Positions 43,951 to 56,020 of a DNA stretch of 64,000 nucleotides are shown piece by piece (the stretch's first letter is position 1; each line of letters begins with the position of its first letter). The position numbers and the translations under genes are program-made. The DNA is from Buxus sempervirens (lineage: Eukaryota; Streptophyta; Magnoliopsida; Buxales; Buxaceae): positions 16,238,858 to 16,302,857 of the forward strand of contig OX387190.1 in assembly GCA_947561395.2 (NCBI GenBank), read 5' to 3'. Below the pieces are notes generated by a model. It did not search any database, was not told the DNA's origin, and saw only the letters and a list, made by a program, of their open reading frames with translations.

Positions 43951-45584
43951 CACCCGCTAGCTGATCACCTGAAAACAGTATGTTACCTGTCGAAGTGTCA
44001 AATGTCAATTCCAATTTGCAAACAATTAAACAACTAAATATTTACCAAAAAATTTTAATAAAATGTAAGACCCTGATTATTTTGTGGGGTTATCCATGGT
44101 TTATTCATTCTGTTGATATACATAAACTGTGTTTATCAGGTGTTTAGTGTGGTTTGAGGGCTTCGCCCATGCTCGCATGTACAGGCGTTATATAGCCAAA
44201 TTTTCGGAAGAATATTTATATTTATCGTATGATTTTTATTGTATGGTGTCTACGTATTTATTTATTTAATTAAGATGTCGATGCCGCGAGCATGTGAGGT
44301 TTTGGTGGGCGAGCGCGCATCGGATAAGAGAAAAGAAGGATATGCATCCAACGGCGTATTTCTCGTAGGGTAAAAATGGGTAAAAATTTCCGAAGGGGGA
44401 AAGTAGGGTTTGGGTTGTAGGGATACGCGTAAGTTACGGAGGAAATCTTCATTGGAGTTAGAGCTGTGGCGACTGCGGCGGAAATGGCGATTGGGGTTAT
44501 TCTCAGGAAGAGAAAGAGTCTGAGGAACTACTAGAAGCTCATTCGAGTGGGATAAAGGCGGGTTTTCTCTCTCCAGAACAGCGAACAGTTCGACTAACAT
44601 TTAGGCTACCATTTCGTCTTCGCGCATTCGGGATCGCGATCGGCCGATTTCGAGGACGACTACCATTCTGGGATTATCGCGGACACGAGTGAGTGGCATT
44701 GTTTTAGCACCGAGGTTTTTCGGATTTATTTGTATATGCATTGAATTATATCATGGTATTAAATTGCATGAATGTTAGGGTTTTCTGGGAAACACAGTTA
44801 CGAAGGGTTTTAGTTACGGAGGGTTTTGGTGTTGCACAGTGGAATTGGGGATAACTAGGAAGTCATTTAGATTAAATCCAAAATTGGTTTGGATGTATCC
44901 TGGGACTATTAGGAGGCCATATAAGTGGTCACAGAGTGAAAAACTACAGCCAGAGTTGGATTTCCGGCATTAACAGAGACCTGGAAATTGAACTGGGTTA
45001 CCGCCTAGCTACCGCCTACCTAGCGCCCACCTAGGAGGTGAGCGCTAAGAAAAACAGACCTGGCGCCTAGCCAGCGCCCACCTCGCGCCTAGCTGGCGCC
45101 TACCTCCAATTCTCGCGCTTATCTCGCGCTTTTCTCCCGCCCGTCTGGCGCTTAGCTAGCGCCTACTCATCCACGGGTGAGCGCAAGCTGAGATTTATCA
45201 AGGGGACCTACCGCCCACCTGGCGCCCACCTCGGGAAGTGAGCGCCCAGTGGTTTTTCATACAGAATCCTAAATTTCGGAAGGGCCAAGGGTGCTCTGGA
45301 CAATAGGGGTTCTTCAACCATTCGACCAACAAATAGAATCCGCCATTAGAGGAAATAAATATTACCGGGAAGAACAATGTAGATAGGTACTAGTTTTAGT
45401 ACAAGCTTATGAAGTAGGTGTGGAGAAATATTTCGAGAATGTTCGGGATGTTCACATATTAGTGCTTTATTCTAGTCCTTTTGAAACATGCATTGCTTGG
45501 TACCTTATTTGGTTTATCGAACCCTGTTTGATGGAAAAGTTGAATGAGGTTGTAATTATTGTTTATTTGATTTCTCGTGTGAGT

Positions 45585-45697
45585 TTGTGTTCTGGTTGGA
45601 ACACTTGTGTGAATTTCTGTTCTGGTTGGAACACTTGTGTGAGTTTCTGTTCTGGTTGGAACACTTGCGTGAGTTGATGTTCTGGTTGGAACCACGG
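45585..45697. repeat. 28-bp tandem repeat, four units
   Basis: Units of the type TGTTCTGGTTGGAACACTTG plus TGTGAGTT, nearly identical, inside the solo LTR. The core CTGGTTGGAAC is itself partly palindromic. Confidence 0.92.
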
Positions 45698-45839
45698 GTG
45701 ATGTGTACTAATGCAGAGTTTTAAACAGTTAATTATCGGTTTGGGTTTAGCTTCCCATGGATCCTTGTTAAGCTTAGTAATGTGATGGTATGTGTTGGTT
45801 GGTGTAATTGCATGGCCACGTGTGTTGCCACGACCAGTG

Positions 45840-45965
45840 TAGAGCAGCCAGATACCCTGAGTAGGCCTGGTTGTCAGTGCCGATACCCGGAGTAGGCCGG
45901 CATTGGATGACGATACCCTGAGTAGGCCGTCATTTCAGAGTTTCCGATACCCTGAGTAGGCCGGG
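45840..45965. repeat. tandem 'CCCTGAGTAGGCCG' units
   Basis: Four units of GATACCCTGAGTAGGCCG separated by variable spacers. The related LTR at 20641 has the same units at 23320-23440 (CCGAAACCCTGAGTAGGCCG). Confidence 0.88.
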
Positions 45966-46511
45966 AACTGTGTACATGGAGGTGTGGAGTGTCTACTTGG
46001 CATGTAAATTAATCAATGTAACCATATGCATGGCATTGACCTGGTTTGAGTTGTTATCGAAATTTACGCTGTTATTATCATTGGTTATTTGTCGAAGCAT
46101 GTCTTATAACTGTGTTAACTATTTTATGCATGCATGTGTCACTCGCTGGGATATTCGTATCTCATTCCCTCGTTGTTACTTGTGTTTTTCAGATACTCGT
46201 GGTGAGGTGCCTACAGGGGTAGATCCGGCTGATACATATAGGGAGGAGGATTATTACTACCGACCTTAGTCCAGCAGGTTACTCGGTCTTAAACTGTTAA
46301 GTTGAATGTTGAGGATTGTAATAAGATAGTAAACTTGGGACCATTTGATGATTTCATAACTTGCCTGGATAGAAATGTTGAATTGTGCACTCTGATATGA
46401 TATAAAGGCGGGTGATTATCCAGCGATCACCATCATTGAGATCCTTAACTAACCCCTGGGAGACGTGTTATATCTTTAATGAAGAACACGGATCCGGGGC
46501 GTTACATAAAA

Positions 46512-47170
46512 TTTTCCCATTTTTGTATTAAATAAACAAATAATTATTCATTTTTTACAAAAAAAAATAAAGTTTGCATGCCCATCTAGAAATTGGGTGT
46601 CCACAATTCATATAAATTTAATCCATATTTTTACTAAATTTTTACAAATTTTAATAAATTTTTTTTAAAATTTTAATGATTTTCGGATTAAATAAACAAT
46701 TAATTATTCATTTTTTTCAAAAAAATACAAGTTTGCATGCCCATCTAGAAATTGGGTGTACACGATTCATATAAATTTAATCCATATTTTTACTAATTTT
46801 TAACATATTTTAATAAATTTTTTAATGATTTTCGGAATGAATAAACAATTAATTATTCATTTTTTACAAAAAAAATACAAGTTTCCACGCCCATCTAGAA
46901 ACTGGGTGTTCACGATTCATATAAATTTAATCTATATTTTTACTAATTTTTTACATTTTTAATACATTTTTAATGATTTTCGGATTAAATAAACAATTAA
47001 TTATTCACTTTTTACAAAAAAAAATAAAAGTTTGCACGCCCATCTATAAATTGGGTATCCACGCTTCATATAATATTTAATCCATATTTTAACTAATTTG
47101 TTTTCATATTTTAATAATTTCTTTAATTTTTTAATGATTTTTGTATTAAATAAATAATTAATTATTATTG
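46512..47170. repeat. ~150-160 bp tandem repeat, four copies, in hAT 5' region
   Basis: Each copy contains CATGCCCATCTAGAAATTGGG (or a close variant; anchors near 46575, 46735, 46885, 47035) plus an AT-rich stretch with AATTATTCATTTTTTAC. A shorter related unit, CACCCATCGATAGATTGGG, is at about 47487. Confidence 0.9.
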
Positions 47171-47689
47171 TTATTGTAATATTATTTTCATTATATTGTT
47201 AATATGTTATTCTAGTTACTATATACTAGTATAGTAGTATTATAATAATTATTAGTATTTAATGTAAATATTTTAGGCTTTTAGCATAATTTGAGGATTT
47301 AATGTATTATAAATTTATAATAATTATATTTTTATTCTAGTATTAATGTATTATAATAATTATTAGTTTATTACATAATTTTTTAGCATTTAATATAGAT
47401 TTATATATTTTTCTTAATTTTAAATGATTTTCCTGTCAAAATAATTCAAAAAATTATAATTTTTGGAGAAAAAAAAAGTAACAACACCCATCGATAGATT
47501 GGGTGTTGTTACATAACATATAAAAAAATCCCTACAATCTAAGTTAATTACAAGCATAAATAAGGGAAAAACATGATTACCTTAATTTAAAACTCTTGAC
47601 GGCTTCAAATCACTCCAAAACTGAGTGGAGATTGCAATTTTCAGCTTCAACCCTTCTCTATGTTTGATTTAGAAGATAATGGAAGCACA

Positions 47690-48067
47690 AATCGCAGGAA
47701 ATCGGCAAAAAAATTCAATTTTGGGGGTTTTTCGACCCCCTCCCCTTCGTCCCCCTTCTTTTGTCGAGATTTTGCCCTTTTGGGTGAAATCTCGACGGCA
47801 CCTCACCATATTTGGTGAGGTGCCGATAAGTGACCCCAGCGTTCCGCTGGGGTTTTGCGAAATGCAGCAAATTTTCGCTAGCACCCCAGCAAAACGCTGG
47901 GGTAAGAATTTTTTTTGAACCCCCTGCGTTTCGCTGGGGTTTTACGAAACGCAGCGAAATTTCACTGCGTTCCGCCGGCACCCCAGTGAAACTCAGGGGG
48001 GCCGTCTTGTAGGTGGATTTTGTGTTGGCCAGGTGGCGAAATCCGAAATTTCGGCGACACAACCTTG
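47690..48067. repeat. hAT right subterminal region with GC-rich palindromes
   Basis: Several inverted repeats: CCCCAGCG/CGCTGGGG pairs, CGGCACCTCACC/GGTGAGGTGCCG, and GAAATTTCG. They fill about 380 bases before the terminal CAACCTTG. The left end is rich in CGAAAT motifs instead, so the ends share theme more than sequence. Confidence 0.75.
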
Positions 48068-50031
48068 GGTGGGACAGTAATAGCTCTATTCTTATACCCG
48101 GATGCCTTCTCTTTTCCTTTCTCCCCACTCTGGCCTTCACACCGGAAGTCGATGGCTCTGAAAACAAAATCAATAGAACAACTTATGAGATGAAGGTCCC
48201 AGTAAGCAACACAAGCATGCTCATGAAAACACAGTTCATGCTAATATCATTCGGAATAAACCATGACATGTGAATTGTTAAAAAACAACAGTTAAATCGT
48301 TGACAATTTAATATTAATCAAAATGGTATGATTCCATACTGAAGTGAACAAGTCAATCAATCAATAAACAATATTTCAATGAGTCTCAATTTATCTAGGC
48401 AGCTTAATATATAGCACCAATGACCACATCAAACTCCACTGATTCCACGTGGTGGGTTAGGCATCAAACACCGATTCCCATGGTGGTGGGCATCAGCCAC
48501 CGATGTTGCTTAGTGCTGGAATAAACAAGATGATACAAGAACAATAGTAACAGAGTCATGGCACTATATACAAACCTACCCACTTAAGATTTATGGATCT
48601 ATAACTTAAGGTTTGTTCATTATGCAATATCCTTTAATTCATTAAGTTGGTTACTCTTTAACCAAAATTATAACTCATGCCACTCACGCATGCACAATAA
48701 AGGGTAGCCTCATAGCCTTACCCAAATACGCTTTGGCCAATGCCCTTTTTATCACCTCATGGGACCGGGCCACTGCCCTCCATAATATATCAACTTTATC
48801 AAGTAATTGGGTCAATGCCCTTCATGTCATATCAAATAACCAGGCCAATGCCCTTCATATCGTATCACATGCTACATAAACAATTAATAACGACAATTTG
48901 TTCTCATGATAATAAGTCAAGCATTATTTACACACTAGTCTGGGCAAACTAGACCCCAATTCATTAGGAATATTCATAAAATTCCTTTGGCTTTGATTCG
49001 CCACTTCCAAGGATCATTTGGAAGGTGTTCCAAGTGGTGGAATTAAAATATATTTCTTCTATGGTAATTTGGAACCAAAACTCTTTACAAAACCTAGTTC
49101 AGTAGAATGTCCCAAACTCTTGTATAATTTGAATTTTGAGATAATTCTAGTGTAAACACTTTCGAAACACCTAAATCCTATTTATACATAGGTTGGATTT
49201 GAATAAAGATCAATCCGTAGTTGAAATCACTTCAAAATCCTCAAAATGGAGTTTTTTTGTGTTGGGCTCTTGACCTAGTGCTTGAGTGTCCAGACAGACT
49301 ATGGAAGATGAAGCTCCAGGAGGTAACGTTCGGCATCACGCTTAAGCGTCGGGCTGGGCGCTCGGCTTAACCAAAAATCCAACTCTTGGGTTTTTGAATT
49401 TAAAAAAAAAAACATAGGCGGGGCGCTCGACCTTGCGCTCAAGCAGCCACGCGCGCCTGGCAGTTCTAAGTTTGGGACAAGATGGGCGCCTAGCATAGCG
49501 CTTGAGTGCCATGCCGAGCGCCCTGGCGATTTTCCAAGGTCGCATCTCACGCGATTTTTTTGTGGTTTTTCTCAAATCTAAACCATTTACTACTGCTTTT
49601 ATCTATCAAATCCACATAGGATGAGCTAATAATTAGTCTCTATCTAACCATTCACGCATGCTTATTTCATTTGCAAATAAATCAAGAAAACCCAAATGCC
49701 CTAATTCCAAAACCTTTTTTAGAACAAGAAATCAAACAAGGTTTTGGTTTGAAGAGTGTTGCTTACCTAATTCAAGCAAAAGCAAACTATTTGCTCCTAA
49801 ATGCAACTCACAAGCAGCTCCTCTTAAGCTCCTTGGAGGTTTCTCCACAATCCTTCCAACTAGAAAAGAAAACGGCAACTTGTAGACAACCCAAATTGCA
49901 CTAAAATATGAGAGAATAATAAAAATGTGTTTAAAATATCTTAATTGAGGTTTGACAGGTGCCAAAAGCTCAAAATCAAACAAGAAATGTGCTGCCCATA
50001 TTTAGCATGCGGATTTTGATAGTTTTGTTCT

Positions 50032-50268
50032 GTCCGTATATAGTATACAGACACACCCGAATTTTATATACGGGCAGATTCATACTTTTCTCATGTGCGC
50101 AAGTGGCTGCCACATGTGACCGAAAGCTTCGGCCGTTACACCACGTTGGCAACGTGCATGGGTGCGTAATTGAATTTCATCTATAGCATTTGTATGGATT
50201 TCTTTTTTGTTTGCTCTGTTCGTATGTATCATACGGTTTGGACAAAACGTATGATATATACGAACATG
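50032..50268. repeat. inverted repeats (CCGTATATAGTATACAG, CGTATGTATCATACG types)
   Basis: Four palindromic units in U3 of the Tat-type solo LTR. Arms differ between units and from the arrays in the other Tat-type LTRs. Confidence 0.8.
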
Positions 50269-50467
50269 GCTATTTTGATCAATTTCTCAAAGGCCTGAGA
50301 TCTGAGCCTTATTTACCCTTCGTACCTCTCTTTGGGAGACTCGATCTCCCCTATTTGCCCTCCGAAACTTCTAGATTTACTCAAAATCATGCCTTAGGCT
50401 TGATTTTGGAAGAATCTAGAAGGGTATTTTGGAATACCCTTGGGTCTTTTCTACCATTGGTTTTGCC

Positions 50468-50475
50468 TATAAATA
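50468..50475 (+). promoter_or_regulatory. TATA box of the Tat-type solo LTR
   Basis: TATAAATA in GCCTATAAATAGAGGG, followed by CTCTTGCAAATGGCTGAGAA, which is similar in the LTR ending at 6992. Confidence 0.7.
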
Positions 50476-52855
50476 GAGGGTCTCTCCTCTTGCAAATGGC
50501 TGAGAATCTGAAGATTGAGAGCTCTTGAAGAAGAAGGGAAACTCTGCCCAACTCTCCACTCAAGCACTCAAGCAACTAAGGTAAGCTTCTAAGCTTTTCT
50601 CGTCATTTTCTACTTCATTTCAAGCACTCTCTACTTCTACCTTTTTGTAAATAAAGCCTTGGGTGTATTTGTAATCCCAAACCATGCTCAAAGTACCTTA
50701 AGCACCCTTTCTAGCCGTAAAACGTGAAAAGAGAGCAAGGAGAAACAAGTATTGGAATGCATCCTTAGGTTTAGAACCCTTTGTGATGAGATAATTGCAT
50801 GATTTAGTGTATGCTTGCTGTTTGTATGTGTTTTGATTTCAAATCTGGAGGAATTACATAGATCTATGCTCTATATAGTATTAGATCTCAATTCTCTCCT
50901 AAAAATCTGATTTCCTACACAATTTCATACACACATCACTTGATTTTTGTCAAAATAGGCATAGATCTTAGATCTACTATGCTCAATATAGTAAATCTGA
51001 TATTAAAGGCCTTAGAACAACTTCTCAGGACTTTGTGAGTTGATTTCAAGTGGTTTTAATCTTTTAGAGAAGACTTCATGGTCTAATTTCTCTTATTTGT
51101 GCATTTTGCATCAATTTTGGTAGATTTGGCTCTTCCTCTCCAATTAATAAGAGATCTGAGCCAAGCCCTTGCCCTAAATCTTTCTGAGTGTTTTTCAACT
51201 CATTTCAAGTGATTTCAAATCAAATCATGTTGATCAAATATACACACACATTGTTTTGGCTTGGTGTTACTTGAATTCTACAGATCTGGACAGAACCTGT
51301 ACCCTGTCTTGGATCATGCATAACTTCATCATATGGATGAATTTTTGAATGATTTTAGAGACATGTGATAGGTGAGGATGTTTAGTTTAAACCTGTAAAA
51401 TTTGAGCAATTTATATGTAGCCGATGTTTCAAACCATTTGATTAAAGTTGATAAGTCAGATCAGATCAGATTGCTGAACTTGTCACTTTGATTGAGCACC
51501 AAAGGCTCATTTTAACTCCGATTTGAGTGATTTCAATTTCTGAGTCTTACTTTATGAGTTTATTTTCAAATCCAATTGGTTTCAAGAGTTTTTACTTTAA
51601 TTCGAGCTCCGTGTGCTTGATTGAACCTGTACTGCTCAATAGCAGATTATAGAATCTATCTATGATCCTCTAAGCATATTTGAGAAAGAACACAAGTCAC
51701 AAATGGATGAAGTTTTGAGTGAGGCTTATTTCATTCGAAAGATGGCATTTCATACTTCATTCACATCAGTTTTCCAGGATTTATATGGAGCCAATCTCCA
51801 CGAATAGGCTTTCAAAGTTGGCTACTCACCATTTTTACTAGTTTACAACAACTTTGAACAAGGGTATTTTCTTTGATTTCAATCGGATTTAATTGAAATT
51901 TCACTAAGTCTCCTACTTCATATAAGCTTTCAAATGGCTTTGGTTTCATTCAATTTAAGTTTGATTTGAATGACTTATGGTTGGTTAAGTTTTCTAAGTT
52001 TAAATGGCTTAATCTTGAGTCGATTTTTCCAAATTTGTTCTAGTTCGCTTTTCTTCAAGTTTTACCTTGATTTTTGTTTACTTAATCATGAAGTCCTAGA
52101 GGTAATATATTCATAGAGAGAGAATCCAAAATCTATTGGACTACTCATGTGGAGGAATTACACATTTATTTGTTTACTTTACTTGTTTTTTTAAGTGATT
52201 TTTATTTACATGCAATTTTCAAGCATGAATAGCATAAGGCAACTATCTTGTATGGATGAGTAGGGGTGCCTAACACCTTCCCCTACTCATAACCTAACCC
52301 CTTACCTGATCTCTGGATTTAACCATGAAGTAGAGCTACTTGAGCTCTATTTTTGCTTTTTATGCTCACCTTGGTGTCCATTCACACCTTAAATTGAATG
52401 GTGGCAATTCCATGTTTTTTAGAACTCCGTGTGACGATTAGGAGATCCCGTAGGTGATTTTCCATGTCTCACACAACTCTATCTCCAAGCCTTGGTTCTC
52501 CTTCTCTTTAACAAGAGCTTCCCCCAACTTTGCCCAACAAAAGGAAGAGAATGGGGAAGAGAAGAGAGTGTAGAGAGAGAAGAGAGTGGGAGGAGAAAAG
52601 TGTAAAACCCCGACCCGGATTATATCTTAATTATTAAGATTAATTATCTAAAGTGTGATTATTAGACTAATTAAGTATTTGTGTTATGAAGAGGAGGTAG
52701 ATGTGGATTATTCTTAAGGATTTAGAGGAATCAATTGAATGATATGAAAGTTATTAAGGTAAGTTTAATTAATGCTATTTCTCAATTCCAATTGTTTAAG
52801 ATACTCTCCAATTAGCTTTAATGAATTGGAAATCAAATTCTGAAAATTTGGACTT

Positions 52856-54435
52856 ATGTGTACCTAGAATAATTCCCAAGTATACCCATGGTATCCCAAA
52901 ATATACCCAAGGTACCCTCCCAAATACCACTAAAGTACCTCTTGTATTACCCAAGGTACTCCCATTGTATACCCAAAGTACATCCATGTACTACTCAAGG
53001 TACCATCTAAGTATACCTAGAGTACACCAAAGTATTTCCCCAAAGTACCGCTCAAAATGCCTAGGGTACGCCCATGTATTACCCAAAGTACCCGAATGTA
53101 TTACTCAAAGTATATCCAAGTGTTACCCAAAGTACCACTCAAGTATACCTAAAGTATCCCCTAATTATCCCTAAGGTACCCTCTTATATTGCACAAGGTA
53201 CCTCTCAAGTGTACCTTAAGTATCTCCCAAGAATGCCCAAATAACCTCTTAAGTATACCCCAGGTACCCCACTTTTATACCCAAGGTACACCCAAGTATT
53301 ACCCAAGGTACCACCCAAGTGTTACTTAAAGTACCCCCCAGTTATACCTAAGGTACCCCGCTTGTTTCCCTAAGGTACCCTACCTTAATTGCTTAAGGTA
53401 CCCCTGTGTTCATCTAAGGTATCCCCTTGTGTTTGCCTATAGGTACCCCTGTGTTTACCTAAGGTATCCCCTTGCATTGCCTAAGGTACCTCACATGTAT
53501 ACCTAAAGTACCCCCTTACATTACCTAAGGCACCTCACTCATATTGGCTAAGGTACCCCCTGTTTTATCTAAGGTACCCCATTCGAATACCTAAAGTACC
53601 CCCTAATTATACCTAAGATACCTCATTGGTATTGCCTAAGGTACCTCTTTATTTTAACTAAGGTACCCTACTATCTTACTTGAAGTACCCCTTGTTTAGC
53701 TAAGGTACATTCCCTTATACAGCTAAAGGTACCCCCTTTATATAACTAAAGTACCTCCAACATACCTAAGGTACATCCCCTATATTACCTAGGGTACACC
53801 CCTTGAATTTCCTAGAGGTACTCCACTCACATAAGTAAGGAACCCTCACTGTTTTGCCTAGGGTACACCCCCTATATAGCCAAAGTACCCCATTTGTCTC
53901 ACTAAAGTAACCCCTATATAAGTAAGGTAAACCCCCCACTATTTTCCCTAAGGTATAGCCCCTTATATAGCTAAGGTACCCCCCTCTTGTAGCTAAGGTA
54001 CACCCATTCTATAACTCAGGTAACCCTCTTATATTACTAAGGTACACCCCTCATGCTACTAACGGTACACCTCCTTGTATTTCCTAAAGGTACCCCCTGT
54101 ATAACTAAAGTACACCCCTCAATAATCAAGGTACCCCTCCTCAATATAACTGAGGTACACCCTCCTAAGCTTATTCAAAGTTTACCCCTTAGAATAACTA
54201 AGGTAAATCCCTTGGAATATCAAGGTACCTCCTCAAATAACTAAAGTACCCCTCATATAATTGAGGTACCCTTCTGTGTTAACTGAGGTACACCCCCCAA
54301 GCATTCCTAAAGCATGCCTTTTGAATTGGCTAAGGCAAACACCCCATTTAACACTAAGGTACTCCACTTAATACCAAGGTACCCCACTCGAATAACACTA
54401 AGGTACCCCTAATATGCCTTAGGTACACCCTAGGG
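52856..54435. repeat. degenerate 20-24 bp minisatellite, about 70 units
   Basis: Units with core CCTAAGGTACCCC and spacers such as CTTGTATTA. GGTACC palindromes recur throughout. It is about twice as long as the related array at 7252-7990 and ends about 60 bases before the TATA box. Confidence 0.93.
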
Positions 54436-54492
54436 TTTTAGTTGAACAAAAGCCTTGTTTAGGGGCAGATTTGAAAGACCCAAAACTTGGGC

Positions 54493-54500
54493 ATATAAAA
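54493..54500 (+). promoter_or_regulatory. TATA box of the minisatellite LTR
   Basis: ATATAAAA in GGGCATATAAAAGGATGCCC, conserved at 8053 in the related LTR. Confidence 0.65.
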
Positions 54501-55869
54501 GGATGCCCTAATTTCTAATTAAGGGTTTGAAAACCCATTTCTCTTGTCTTGGACGTATAGAACAAGAGAGAGAGTTGTGGGAGCTTGCTTCAAAGCCTCA
54601 AGAAGAAGGAGAAGAAGAGGAGAGCTAGGAGAGGAGGTTGCTTCTCCATTAACAAGTAAGTAGCAAACCCTTCCAAACAAAATGAATTACCAAAATTCGT
54701 ATTCTCTCTCTAGGGTTTGAGTTATTTGAAGAAATGATCTTGCATGTTGCTATTTGTTTCTAAAATTCGTAGGTTTTGATTGTATAATGCTCTTGCTTAG
54801 TTTCCTAATGATTTGCCATGGATTTACAACTCTATTGATCCTATTTTATATTAGGGTTTGAGATTTGTGTCTTGAATGAGGTTTCATGCGTTTGATTTGT
54901 GTTCATGTAGATTTGAGATGAATCTTTGTTTCAGAAAATGTTTTTAAATGTGTTGGGATGTTTTGTAATCGTCTACTTTGATGTTGGAAAGGTTGTAAAG
55001 GATTTACATGAGTTTTGTGTTGAAATTAGTCAAAATACTTCAAAATCCCGACCCCGCGATTAATCCTGAAAGTTGGTGATTAATCCTGAGCCAAACCCCT
55101 AAAAACAAGTCTCTGTTATCTTAAATCGCGAAACAGGATTAATCCTGGGCGCGCGAACCTTAACACTCAACGCCCGAATATTGAACTAATCGCCCCTGGG
55201 CGATCAATCCATGGGCTAATCGTGGACCCTGTTTTTGGAGTTGTTCATCCTTTTTCTCTCCAACCCTTTGTCAAACAACCCAAGCTTCTCGCATAGCTCC
55301 CTTATTACATGAAAGACATTTAAGTAAATGTCCTGTGTATTTATTGCTCCATTTACTTAAGTCTTTACATGTAAATAAGGTTTTACCCCCCATTTGGAAC
55401 CAATAAAAACACTCTCAAGGCCCAATTCCCAACCAATAAAAAGTCAACTTTCCAGTTTGTGCCTAAATTTCCAGTTTTCCCGATTTTCAAATAAGACCAC
55501 TTTTTGAGTTTGACATCCAAATCAGTGATTCAGAAGCCCAGAAAATTCTAGATGATTTGTATACCCTCCAATAGACTACAACCAGAAATGGAGCCCCAAA
55601 CTCCTTGTAGATTTGTCTAGAAAAATTCGACACCGAAAAGTCAACGTTTTCAACCAGACTTGGAATATTTTTGAGGTCCAAAACTTTTTGTCTCGGAATC
55701 CATTGAATTTTGATATGGTGACTTATTTGGGATTTTTAAGATCAACCCACTCATCGAAAATGTGGTTTGAGGATTTTATAACCTTCGTTTTGATTTGGCT
55801 TGGATTTATGAAAGCAATGTTGAAAAACCCTTATACGATTTGGCAAGGTTTTGGCCTATGGTTTTATTG

Positions 55870-56020
55870 GCAGTGGATGGGGAATTCCACTTGCCCTTGG
55901 TATGGATCGGTAGTGGATGGGGAATTCCACTTGGTCTCGGTTGATTTAATATTGGATGGGGAATTCCACTTGGCCTCGGTTGATTTAATAGTGGATGGGG
56001 AATTCCACTTGGCTTTGGTT
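55870..56020. repeat. tandem 'GATGGGGAATTCCACTTGG' units
   Basis: Four units, about 35-45 bases apart, each with the palindrome GGGGAATTCC. The related LTR has weaker AATCTCACTTGG units at 9300-9640. Confidence 0.88.

Larger units (their letters stand above)
44064..46506 (+). mobile_element. solo LTR, family A, TSD TAAAA, nested in hAT
   Basis: Starts TGTAAGACCCTGATTATT and ends GGATCCGGGGCGTTACA, with TAAAA on both sides (44059-44063 and 46507-46511). It is 2443 bp, non-coding, and inserted upstream of the hAT ATG. Internal landmarks: donor-like GAGTGAGTGG at 44689, GC-rich island 45000-45245, 'CCCTGAGTAGGCCG' units 45840-45965, hairpin 46148-46163, TTTTTCAG ending 46192. Confidence 0.94.
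37035..48067 (-). mobile_element. hAT transposon with 8-bp TSD GGTGGGAC, carrying two nested LTRs
   Basis: The ends are CAAGGATTG at 37035 and CAACCTTG (inverted) at 48067. GGTGGGAC flanks both sides exactly (37027-37034 and 48068-48075). An 8-bp TSD, short imperfect terminal inverted repeats and BED, DUF659 and hAT-dimerisation coding segments in order on the minus strand identify the superfamily. It is 11,033 bp in total, or about 5.6 kb after removing 39237-42219 and 44064-46506. The insertion site is 9 bp from the end of a Tat-type LTR. Confidence 0.92.
34582..48076 (-). mobile_element. Tat-type LTR, split by a hAT transposon
   Basis: On the minus strand it would start TGTCCCACCTGATTTTTGCACCCC, with the first 9 bases at 48068-48076 and the rest from 37026 down because the hAT insertion duplicated GGTGGGAC. 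It runs to GTGCGCACA near 34582. It shares a layout with the LTR at 39237-42219: 'GGGGTGCAAAAAT' start, inverted repeats 36252-36475, TATA box 36238-36246, TGGGCC-rich stretch, and the ending block GGCAGTGGCGACTCC. No clean TSD was found (GTAAT at the right has no match on the left), so the left end may be off by a few bases. Confidence 0.65.
49881..52473 (+). mobile_element. Tat-type solo LTR, TSD CAACT
   Basis: Starts TGTAGACAACCC and ends CCATGTCTCACA, with CAACT on both sides (49876-49880 and 52474-52478). It is 2593 bp long with no coding domain. It has inverted repeats at 50032-50268, TATAAATA at 50468-50475, and donor-like AAGGTAAGC at 50580. The sequence after the right end is not a PBS, which supports a solo LTR. 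Confidence 0.94.

Noticed and set aside
34582-48076. GTAAT as the TSD of the outer Tat-type LTR
   Set aside because: GTAAT follows the right end but does not precede the left end; a GTAAT at 34227 is followed by sequence unlike a Tat LTR end.
52821-53174. 117-codon open frame rich in Pro, Tyr, Thr and Lys
   Set aside because: It is a translation of the minisatellite; the residue pattern follows the DNA repeat and no start context or domain exists.
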